Source: Mikrocytos mackini
Lineage: Eukaryota; Endomyxa; Ascetosporea; Mikrocytida; Mikrocytiidae
Direction: 5' to 3'
Length of the DNA stretch: 36,577 nt
Assembly (NCBI GenBank): GCA_030180075.1
Contig: JASNJN010000097.1
Span: 1 to 36,577 of the forward strand
Shown: piece by piece, positions 29,436-36,577 of the stretch
Layout: the number at the start of each line of letters is the position of its first letter
Numbering within the stretch: position 1 is the first letter of the stretch
Notes under the pieces: model-generated
Seen by the model: only the letters and a program-made list of their open reading frames with translations
Told to the model about the DNA's origin: nothing
The model's database searches: none
Position numbers and translations under genes: made by a program

Positions 29436-29861
29436 TTTTTTAGTGCCCGTGTGTTGAAAATAGCAAAGTTCGTACATTTTCATGTGTTATCGGAGAATCA
29501 CTAGATGCTAAAGAAGAGAATTGTGAACAAATTAACTTTGAGTGCTCAAGTTGATAGCAAATAATACGTTACATAAGGACATTAAACTTTATTATTAATA
29601 ATTAATACATTGTTTAGCGGTGGTAGTAGTTTATAAGTTCTCATTTAAGATAAATTAAGTAATACATTTCTTTTATACAAATATAAATTGAATAAGAAAG
29701 AATAAACTAATATTTATTTATCATAAACAAAGGCCATTTGATTCATCTTAATAATTAGAATAAGTAGAAGTTTATATAAATATTTTATGAACATAAAAAG
29801 AACCAAATAATAAATAATAATAATTCATTTTAAATACCACTCTGTGTAAAAAACTTCACAG
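29436..29861. other. AT-rich spacer, no gene seen
   Basis: No gene or repeat recognised; 3' flank of the gene ending at 29862. Confidence 0.5.
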
Positions 29862-30461
29862 TTAATCTTTTTTATTAACTTGTGAATTTCCATCGCTTAA
29901 AAAGAATTTTCTAACACGTTGCATTGAATGTGCTTCTTTAAATGCAATTCTCTTTTGATGATTAACCCATTTGAATACTATAAATTTTCCGTTCCCATGT
30001 TTGTTTAAACCGGTATCGTAAATTCCATCTTCATTCTTAATTCCGCTTACATATACATCTTCATTAGTATATGCATCGTATTCATCTTTATCTTTATCTT
30101 TATCTTTATCTTTATCTTCATTTCCATCTTCATCTTCATCACTCATATAACTCGCATAAACATATCCTGTATTGTGTAAATACCATAACACTTTAAGTTT
30201 AGCATTTGATATCCTTTTCACGTCATTTTCAAATAAGTGTATAAATTCTTTATATTTAATGCTAATTTTATAATAATGGTGATCGTTAAAATCTTTGCAT
30301 GTATCTTCTAACTCAGAGTAACTTTTCCAAAAATCTGTTGTTGTTAGTTCGGGTGAAGAACAGTAAGATTTCCTTAAACAAATACTTCCTTCGATTTCAT
30401 CAGCAGTCAAAAAGTGTAGCATACGTCTTATATCTAATTTAAAATGTTGTAGTTTCTCCAT
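29862..30461 (-). CDS. Unrecognised protein with a Lys-Asp repeat
   Basis: 199 residues with ATG start at 30461 and TAA stop. The first 110 residues are helical (MEKLQHFKLDIRRMLHFL) with a YKISIKYKEFIHLFE block. An acidic stretch with a (Lys-Asp)n run follows at about residues 113-126, and a C-terminal part contains TGLNKHGNGKFIVFKWVNHQKRI and ends in a basic tail. No signal peptide or membrane segment. The start is only 12 bp from the stop of 30474-31496 on the same strand, so the two may be co-transcribed. No family is recognised. Confidence 0.6.
   Translation of the reverse strand: MEKLQHFKLDIRRMLHFLTADEIEGSICLRKSYCSSPELTTTDFWKSYSELEDTCKDFNDHHYYKISIKYKEFIHLFENDVKRISNAKLKVLWYLHNTGYVYASYMSDEDEDGNEDKDKDKDKDKDEYDAYTNEDVYVSGIKNEDGIYDTGLNKHGNGKFIVFKWVNHQKRIAFKEAHSMQRVRKFFLSDGNSQVNKKD
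30084..30118. repeat. Hexanucleotide microsatellite (ATCTTT)n in coding sequence
   Basis: Five to six copies of ATCTTT encode the (Lys-Asp)n run on the minus strand. Because the unit is six bases, copy-number change keeps the frame. Confidence 0.85.
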
Positions 30462-30473
30462 TTCTAATTTATT

Positions 30474-31496
30474 TTATAATGCCACAATTTGTTTGTAAAC
30501 ATCTCTAGCATATTTGGCATGACTTCTAATCGACCGATTTGACTCAGCTATTTCTGCATCAAGTTTTTTCGTATCTTGTCCCGTAGTATTAGATTTTTTA
30601 TTTTCCATTAAACGCTCTTTAATCATTTTTGTTCTTTCATTTTCGTTGGAATTGTATTTGAATTGACTAATATTAAGGCTTAGTTTTGTGGTGAAATTCA
30701 TTAACCAAAGTGTGTGTGTTTTAAACGTTTTCTGATCTCTAGTAAGTGAAGTGATTGGCTGTCCGAATATTTCTAAGAAGAAAAATAGTAGGGCGTCTTT
30801 TATTCTATCTTTTTCGGAATATGTACCATTTTCTGATTCTTTATTCTCTCTCCGTAATTCCTGTTTCAAGCAATCTTTCCAAGCCTCTTCAATGGTGTTG
30901 GCTTCCTCTACTGTTAGTGATGTTTCCAAGTACGGTCTGATATTTTTTTCATTTTTCATAAGTCTATCAATTAACAGGTTTAAATTGCTAGGGTTATTTG
31001 AAGACTCTTTTTCGTTTAACAGTTTATGAAGGAAGTTAGGCTTGAACTCTCCGTATGAATCGAGGCTATTATTGTTAAATTCTGTAAATGTTATTAACTC
31101 TGGGTAGCTATTCGTTGTATCGCTTATTTCAAGCGGTAGTATAGAACAGAATATAAATTGAATGTTCGTAGTAGATTCATAATTTGGTTGAAATTTGCGT
31201 TCTTGGTTAATTTTGTTGTAAACAAAAAAATTGAAGGTCGATTTTACTATTTCTTCAAAAGTACTACTTTTGTTGTTTATTCTGGGAACATCAATTTCGT
31301 CTATTATAATGACGAGGGTTTTAATAACTGAATTAGTTGCTTTGTTGTCTGTTGTATTATCATTTTGTTTTTGTGTGGGTTTTGTTTTTACTGTTCCACT
31401 TTCAATCATTTTGTGCATTTCCTCTATAATATCGTTGTATAATTTTCTAGCTTCGTCCCTGTATTTATCAAATGCATGATTTGTTTTATTTTTCAT
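30474..31496 (-). CDS. Unrecognised protein with a Walker-B-like motif
   Basis: About 340 residues from the ATG at 31496, ending in TAA. TLVIIIDEIDVPRI (near residue 65) has the hydrophobic-strand-plus-DE form of a Walker B box, and NIQFIFCSILP about 50 residues on could be a sensor-1 strand, as in ORC/Cdc6-type AAA+ proteins. No P-loop (GxxxxGK) is present before it, so ATP binding is doubtful. The C-terminus is polar and helical. Upstream, in another frame, about 24 codons (SSLEEMLDTLEKYF) lead up to a GC-rich hairpin repeat, so the gene may have lost its true 5' end. Function unknown. Confidence 0.55.
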   Translation of the reverse strand: MKNKTNHAFDKYRDEARKLYNDIIEEMHKMIESGTVKTKPTQKQNDNTTDNKATNSVIKTLVIIIDEIDVPRINNKSSTFEEIVKSTFNFFVYNKINQERKFQPNYESTTNIQFIFCSILPLEISDTTNSYPELITFTEFNNNSLDSYGEFKPNFLHKLLNEKESSNNPSNLNLLIDRLMKNEKNIRPYLETSLTVEEANTIEEAWKDCLKQELRRENKESENGTYSEKDRIKDALLFFFLEIFGQPITSLTRDQKTFKTHTLWLMNFTTKLSLNISQFKYNSNENERTKMIKERLMENKKSNTTGQDTKKLDAEIAESNRSIRSHAKYARDVYKQIVAL

Positions 31497-31581
31497 AACT
31501 TTCAAAAGGTTTGCATTTCTACAGGAAAATTTATAAAATATTTTTCTAAAGTATCCAACATTTCTTCGAGACTGGAAAAAG

Positions 31582-31641
31582 TTTGGGCCAGCCCAATTTT
31601 GGGCTGGACCATGGGCTGGCCCAAATGTTGGTCCGGACCAA
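31582..31641. repeat. GC-rich hairpin repeat
   Basis: TTTGGGCCAGCCCA (31582-31595) is perfectly inverted at 31612-31625, followed by the 14-base palindrome TTGGTCCGGACCAA (31628-31641). The patch stands out strongly from its AT-rich surroundings. It may be a small MITE, though no target duplication is visible, or a transcript-end hairpin between two divergent genes. Confidence 0.7.
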
Positions 31642-31892
31642 ATTTATTTTACAAAACAATGAAAAACATTTCAAAAACTACAAATAAGTGAATAGAGTTA
31701 AAATAAAATATTCAAAACAACCAATCAACAAGAATAGTTTTAGTATTTAATACAAATAAATTTCTTTAATTAAAATTTAAATCAAAACCTCGGAAAACTT
31801 GGTATATAATTAAAAGCAAAGTAATATTTAAATTATATTTCATATACGTATAAACCTCGTGAGTTACAAATAGTTATTTTTTTAAAAAATAA

Positions 31893-31905
31893 AAATTTAA
31901 ATTTT
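31893..31905 (+). promoter_or_regulatory. AAATTT-like start signal of the intact MULE gene
   Basis: AAATTTAAATTTT touches the ATG at 31906, the same signal and position as the host genes TAF6 and NSA2. Confidence 0.55.
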
Positions 31906-33444
31906 ATGACAGATTCTCCTGACGTTCCAACAACTATAGAAATAGACGGGAAGTATTACAAATACAAAACCCAATTAGTCATGGGGAAAGTCAGTTATCG
32001 TTGCGTGCACCGTGGAAATTGTGCAGTCATACTACATTTTAAGGTTAATGATTTACAAACATTGAACAATGATGAAATTCGTCCTTGTAAAACAACAAAC
32101 CGACACACATGTAATGCCGATAGCCATAGTGTCCGTTCTACTAACAGTATAGGCGGCATGATTTTAAGTGCAAATGAAAAAAGAGCAGTTGCACTTATCG
32201 AAATGAATATAAACAAACCTTTGTCATTCCACATTGAAAACTTTAGAAACAACAATTTAAACTTTACGACAAATCAGGCTAAATACTTACTTCATAAAAC
32301 ACGGTCTGAAAAACTCGAAGGAGATTTGGAATTTCTATCGCATCCGTTTAATTTGAAAGTTAATCTCGCAAACATCAATACTCAAGAGAATTCTACATCT
32401 TTAAGACCGTTATGCTTATCATACACACAGTTATACAATCAGAAGAAAGACGTCAAAGAAGTTTTCTTGATATTCGTTACAAACTTTCAGTTAAAAATCT
32501 TGGCTCAAAGTACTCAGATTTTTATCGATGGCACATTCAAAAGTTGCCCCGGGAATTTCTATCAATTAATCACTATTCATGCACGGGATTCCCTAACTTC
32601 TGCGATAATTCCCGTAGTATTTGTCCTAGCAACTCACAAAACACTGAATATATATACGGCGATATTTACTTTTATTTCAAATCATATCAAGTCTTTAGAT
32701 CTGGAAATCAATTGGAAAGTTGTACACTCGGACTTTGAAAGAAGCCTGTATAAGTCCATTGTCTTTGTATTCGGGAAACTAGATTTCAAAGGTTGCTTTT
32801 TTCACTATTTGAAAGCTATATGGCGAAAGGCCAGGAAGTTTAGTTTGTTGTCGGGGTCTTGTAAACAAAATACATATAGTCTTTTATTTCTATTGAAGTA
32901 TTTATCGTTTCTTCATAACGAAGAGCGGGCAAGGTTGTTTGTCAAATTAAAATTAAATTTTATAAATTTCATCCGAATTTCTGACTATCCAACAACAACA
33001 CAGCAGAATTATGTGAAGTACATAAATTACTATAAGCAACACTGGATTTTATACGAGAATAGATGGGATTATGGGGAAAGATTTAACTTTGAGCCCCATC
33101 TTACAAATAATCCCTGCGAAATTTTCCACAAGAACTTGAATGAACAAGTGGGAATACGAAAGCCCAAAATAAGTTACTTGGCGCTTATACTTAAACGGAT
33201 CACAACAAACCATTTCGACAAGTACATAGACAGGATTACTTCACCAAAGAAAAGACCACAACAAACAGGGAGTTTTCAAGAAAAATTAACAATGGCTGAA
33301 CGAATCAACAGCTATTTCATGGATGGTAATCAGTTTCAATATGTGATGGAAGAGCCTTGGTTCAATAATGAAACGAGAAATGAGCTTAAAGAGTACATTG
33401 ATGATGACGAGGAAGAAAATGAAGATCCGATACAGGATGAATAG
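31906..33444 (+). CDS. Intact MULE transposase-like protein (FLYWCH-type finger plus DDE domain)
   Basis: 512 residues, uninterrupted, with an ATG directly after an AAATTT-like signal. Residues about 12-70 form a FLYWCH-like zinc module (YYKY...VSYRCVHRGNCAVILHF...RHTC). The MULE DDE core has Asp208 in FIDGTFKSCP, Asp276 in VVHSDFERS, the C297-x2-H300 motif and Glu405 in NNPCEIFHKN, in the usual order and spacing. The C-terminus is acidic (DDDEEENED). There is no SWIM finger, unlike the other MULEs here, so it belongs to a different subfamily. I found no TIRs or target duplication around it, so it could be a host-adopted gene or a MULE whose ends are too diverged to see. Confidence 0.88.
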   Translation: MTDSPDVPTTIEIDGKYYKYKTQLVMGKVSYRCVHRGNCAVILHFKVNDLQTLNNDEIRPCKTTNRHTCNADSHSVRSTNSIGGMILSANEKRAVALIEMNINKPLSFHIENFRNNNLNFTTNQAKYLLHKTRSEKLEGDLEFLSHPFNLKVNLANINTQENSTSLRPLCLSYTQLYNQKKDVKEVFLIFVTNFQLKILAQSTQIFIDGTFKSCPGNFYQLITIHARDSLTSAIIPVVFVLATHKTLNIYTAIFTFISNHIKSLDLEINWKVVHSDFERSLYKSIVFVFGKLDFKGCFFHYLKAIWRKARKFSLLSGSCKQNTYSLLFLLKYLSFLHNEERARLFVKLKLNFINFIRISDYPTTTQQNYVKYINYYKQHWILYENRWDYGERFNFEPHLTNNPCEIFHKNLNEQVGIRKPKISYLALILKRITTNHFDKYIDRITSPKKRPQQTGSFQEKLTMAERINSYFMDGNQFQYVMEEPWFNNETRNELKEYIDDDEEENEDPIQDE

Positions 33445-33446
33445 TA

Positions 33447-33595
33447 TGGATCAAATAACTAATAATATACTGTCAATAATACCACTAGTATACTTATTTT
33501 GTTTTAACTTTGTCTATTTAGCCTGTGAAATTGGTTTATTCAAAATACTTATAAAAACGCAAGATATTAGGGTTTCCAGGGGGCTTTGTCGTTAG
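33447..33595 (+). CDS. Small ORF with a membrane helix
   Basis: 49 codons from an ATG two bases after the transposase stop. IIPLVYLFCFNFVYLACEIGLF would form one hydrophobic helix. Close spacing is the only contextual support; chance is quite possible in AT-rich DNA. Confidence 0.2.
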
Positions 33596-34352
33596 TTGTT
33601 GCAATATACGCCATATAATAATTCCAACTAGCGGTGAGGTTAGCTACAATGTCTGTTATTTGAATGTGTTTAATTTTGTATGTATTTATAAGGTTTTCAA
33701 AATTTTGAAAAATCTAACTTGCTCTACAGACTAATACAGACAACTATATTGATAGGAATTTCAACCAACAATAGAGTAAACCCGCATATGGCTAGCGCTC
33801 TAGTAAAACGTCAAAGAAATCGCCAGTAATCATACTACGAGCTATACTATATTTCAGAAGAGACGAGACATAGACTTTGAGGCTTAAATGTGCATTTTGA
33901 CCATAGTCTAGTTCGAGGAAGTATTGGATATCGAGATCCAAACCAGAAGGCTTACCATTCGCACAATTCAACATTTGTTGACTCATAAATAGAGCAATCG
34001 TATCATTTATCAAAGGAAGATAAATTTCTAACACAACTCGAACACTGTCTTGTTTATGATCATGATCTTGACCTTTTGTTTAATTTTAACAGATGATAAA
34101 TCGGTCCATGATAAAGTGTAATCAATACACTGTTGACTTATCGAGATTCCACGTGTTAGTTGGGCGATATGTTAAAAGCGCAATTGATATTGTCAATGTA
34201 TGTAGTTGTTATCGGGAGACCACGAGTGGTTTAAAGGGGTCTAGGGTTTTAAATTAAATGTTCCTGGGTGCGCGATGTCCGAGAAAATGATATTAATAGA
34301 TCCAAGTTCATAAAAGTTTCTGTGCCGTTTATGATGCAGAGGTATATATGAG
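33596..34352. other. Spacer with one unassigned open frame
   Basis: The minus-strand frame 33792-34034 (no ATG start) reads like protein, with LEIYLPLINDTIALFM and GLDLDIQYFLELDYG, and could be a gene remnant in keeping with the decayed genes next to it, but I cannot assign a family. The rest shows nothing recognisable. Confidence 0.3.
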
Positions 34353-34688
34353 AATTTGGACACAACTTTACTTAAGCAAGAAATATTAGTCCAAAACCGA
34401 AGTTCTTTTGCCCAATGACGAGGGAAGAAAGCACATGCTCAAAATATACCTTCGACGTTGAACTTAAAGTATCTAAATGAAGAAGAGGCGAAGACTATAC
34501 TGAATAAGATTGTGAGTCTTAGTGAAGGATTTAATGGAGCAGACTTAAATAATGTGACTACTGATGCTGCGTACATGGCTATTAGAGCAGATCGAGGATA
34601 CTGTGAAGAACAAGATCTTTTGAAAGGAGTGAGAAAAGTTGCAGAAGAAAAGAAACTTGAGAAACAAATTGTGTATGAAAAAGCATAA
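34353..34688 (+). pseudogene. RPT4: RPT4 (26S proteasome ATPase) 3' fragment
   Basis: The end of an RPT4/PSMC6-type proteasome ATPase. NLDTTLL near 34353 matches the conserved (N)RxDTLDxALL segment. In a shifted frame, TEVLLPNDEGRKHMLKIYL matches the small-domain entry. Back in the first frame, LSEGFNGADLNNV, AIRADRG and VRKVAEEKKLEKQIVYEKA match the C-terminus of RPT4. The two frame changes (+1 near 34385, -1 at 34458) compensate. The Walker A and B regions are absent and the upstream DNA is unrecognisable, so this is a pseudogene fragment; the functional copy should lie elsewhere. Confidence 0.85.
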
Positions 34689-34947
34689 GTAATAAGCATT
34701 AAATAAATAAGTAAACAACGGAATAAACGAATGTTTGATTTATGAATCGGTTTGAATTACTTTCATTATTAATTATATTTTAAAATTATGAATTATAATA
34801 AAAATCAATTTAAAGTGTAATTAAATATTAAATAAACGTTAAATAAAACAAGTAAATATCAATCATTAATTTCTTTCTGTTTTTCTTTTTGTTCTTTCCT
34901 TTTTCCCTTTCTTCTTCAACTTTCTCAACTCTGCCTGGGAACTTCAA

Positions 34948-35589
34948 TTAAAAACTCTCATTCTTTGTTGCTCTGTTCAATGCCGCTGTAAATGGCTCCA
35001 TCTCATGTGCTTTTACATTTCCTTTTATTTCTATGTATTCTCCTCCATAGTTTTCGTCCTCAATCTCTCCCATCTTCTTACATACTGTTACTAAACTTCC
35101 AGCCAAAGATATTGAAGCTTTAATATAGTAATCCAATTTAGACTTCTTTAATTGTAGTTCCTTACCTAATGCCTTCACTACTTTAGCTCCTACTGATTTC
35201 ATTGAATTCGTTACAAGTGGAATACTTACAGACATACTAGTGACTACATTGATGTAATTAGAATGTATCTCACTTATTATCTTTGTTGTCTTTTCTTTGA
35301 CCATATTCTGCTTTTCAATAATGCTGTATGAGTAAGTTCCGTTCTTCAACATGAATTCAACAGCTTCCTTTTCAGTCTTGACATTGAATGTGTCTAGAAC
35401 AAGTTTAGTTGAAGCCCGATTTCCTTTGTGGATGTCTTTATAAATGTTGTAATTGTTAAGTATTTGTTTTGCATAGGCTTTTCTTTCCAAATATCGGGAA
35501 TACATCCCCTACTTAGACATGAGTTCGAAGTTCTTGCTGCGTTGTCTGTATCGAATCTCCTTATTGTTCATTGTCTGTTTATCTACCAT
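34948..35589 (-). pseudogene. SDO1: SBDS/SDO1 ribosome maturation factor with an in-frame TAG
   Basis: The likely ATG at 35589 (another at 35571) starts a frame with IRYRQRSKNFEL, equivalent to the SBDS VVRxKxxxKRFExA segment. It hits TAG at 35509-35511 and continues in frame: LNNYNIYKDIHKGNRASTK matches the VFxNVSKGxxAxKEDL segment, FNVKTEKEAVEFMLKNGTY and IIEKQNMVKEKTTKII match the GTxxxxEIxxxIxxKGE and SxKERxxxLE helices, and DENYGGEYIEIKGNV matches the C-terminal domain. SBDS removes eIF6 from 60S subunits together with EFL1. One stop codon in an otherwise continuous frame suggests recent decay, read-through or a base error. The protein is divergent, so the call rests on motif order. Confidence 0.68.
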
Positions 35590-35733
35590 ATTGTGTGTTG
35601 TGTTAGTTGTGGGATCAAATTTCTTTTTGAAAAATAAAACTTTAAAATAAAAGAAAGGTTCCTGACAACTACAAAGAAAGTCATACAACAAGAGTAATAG
35701 AAAAGACGAAACTAATTTATACTTACAATAGAG

Positions 35734-36232
35734 ATGACCGAAGAAAACAAACAGAAGATACTAGTCGAGTTTGACTACAACGGCACAGATTTTCATGGTT
35801 TGACATACCAAGACAACAAATCAGACACAATTTCGAAGCAGATAACAGATGCCATGCTTAGTACTAAACTAATTCCCAACAGATATTTCTAAGAGATACA
35901 ATTCAGCGGACAAACAGACAAAGGAGTGTGAGCAATACAGAATGTTCTATTTTCATTGAAATGTCTCTACTAGAAGAAGCAGCACGAAAAACATTGTAAA
36001 GAACAAACTTCCGAGGAATATCAGAGCCGTTAAATATGCCATTGTAGACGACGAATTTTCATGCTTGGAAATATGATTTAGAAGAGGATACAAATACTAT
36101 ATTCTAAACAAAGCCTACAATCCAACAATGAGAGGAGTGTATGCAAATAATGTTCTGCTGAATTTAACCTAGACAATATAAAAGAAGCATTTACTGAATT
36201 AACAGAAAACATGACTTTAGGAACTTGTGTAA
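35734..36232 (+). pseudogene. tRNA pseudouridine synthase (TruA family, PUS3/DEG1-like), broken
   Basis: The ATG at 35734 opens 52 codons (ILVEFDYNGTDFHGLTYQ, DTISKQITDAM) typical of the TruA N-terminus. TAA at 35890 interrupts, but the frame continues with the catalytic motif FSGQTDKGV, the expected Arg before the catalytic Thr-Asp being Gln. A TGA then replaces the usual Ser before AIQNVLFSLKC. After frame changes come NKLPRNIRAVKYAIVDDEF, RRGYKYYILNK, and NLDNIKEAF-like sequence, up to about 36230. These enzymes isomerise U38/U39 of tRNA. GLTYQ favours PUS3/DEG1 over PUS1. It is divergent from SBDS with a 144-bp gap. Confidence 0.72.
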
Positions 36233-36239
36233 GGTGAAC

Positions 36240-36577
36240 TTCGACGGTTTACTTTGATTTGTCCACAAATTTCGTACTTTGTCCACAAGTTTATGATTCT
36301 TCCACAAGTTTTTGATATTTTCACAGAATTCTGTATTTTCCACAAATTAATATGTAAAATGAATCATTTAATGGGTTATTCGAATGAATAAAACATACCT
36401 TTTACTATTTTTAGCAAAATAAACCTCTAATTCGAGCCAAAATTTTTTTTAAAATAAAAATTCTGTTTTATCCACAAATTTATGATTCTTCCACAAGTTT
36501 TGCAAATTAAAAATATAAAGTTAATTTTTCATGGTTGATGTTCACTTTGCACAAAATTTGTTCGTTTCCCTTAATTT
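36240..36577. repeat. TCCACAA repeat region, runs off the window
   Basis: TCCACAAAT or TCCACAAGT recurs at about 36262, 36282, 36301, 36340, 36471 and 36490. TTTATGATTCTTCCACAAGT is repeated at about 36290 and 36479. It starts where the PUS3-like pseudogene ends, so it is probably a transposon end inserted into it; the other end lies outside the window. Confidence 0.6.

Overview
Host. The window is very AT-rich eukaryotic DNA. Its few recognisable host genes are short and intronless: a 352-residue TAF6-like TFIID subunit, a standard-length NSA2 ribosome-assembly factor, and three broken housekeeping genes (RPT4, SBDS, a PUS3-like pseudouridine synthase). Most intact genes have an AAATTT-like motif within about 30 bases of the ATG, a known microsporidian start signal. 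I infer a repeat-rich microsporidian; the sequence alone cannot name it. No rRNA, tRNA or CRISPR was seen. Layout. 1-5000 holds a 716-bp hAT MITE (92-807), a gene tail (2165-2407), a small inverted-repeat element (2420-2663) and a broken retrotransposon Gag (3321-4500) ending in a CCACAA iteron array. 5022-15664 is a three-level nest. An outer Mutator-like element (MULE) with about 712-bp terminal inverted repeats (TIRs) is split inside its transposase gene by a second MULE (7619-14376, 217-bp TIRs, perfect 9-bp target-site duplication). That element carries a 1.7-kb hAT-like element (8392-10102, perfect 8-bp duplication). 15791-19087 holds an inverted-repeat element, an animal-type (SCAND3/ZBED5-like) hAT transposase pseudogene, a 158-bp hAT MITE and a 414-bp MULE-type MITE. 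19589-25609 is the main host gene block: two paralogous single-pass membrane proteins (one with an in-frame TGA before a conserved tail), TAF6, a four-helix membrane protein and NSA2. 25706-29435 holds a hAT MITE, a decayed MULE transposase and a roughly 2-kb imperfect palindrome. 29862-31496 has two tandem unknown genes. 31906-33444 is the only intact transposase of the window, with no TIRs that I can find. 34353-36232 is a run of decayed housekeeping genes, followed by another CCACAA repeat. How it fits. The region reads as a transposon sink beside a small conserved block. Several insertions could be bounded to the base by their target-site duplications (CTTCCAAC, TATTTGTTT, GTTATCGA, CCATGGAA, AAACAAACC, CTATTTAG), which also gives the order of events. 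The most unusual points are MULE TIRs that contain the start of their own transposase gene, one intact and possibly domesticated transposase, and stop codons in otherwise well-preserved conserved genes.
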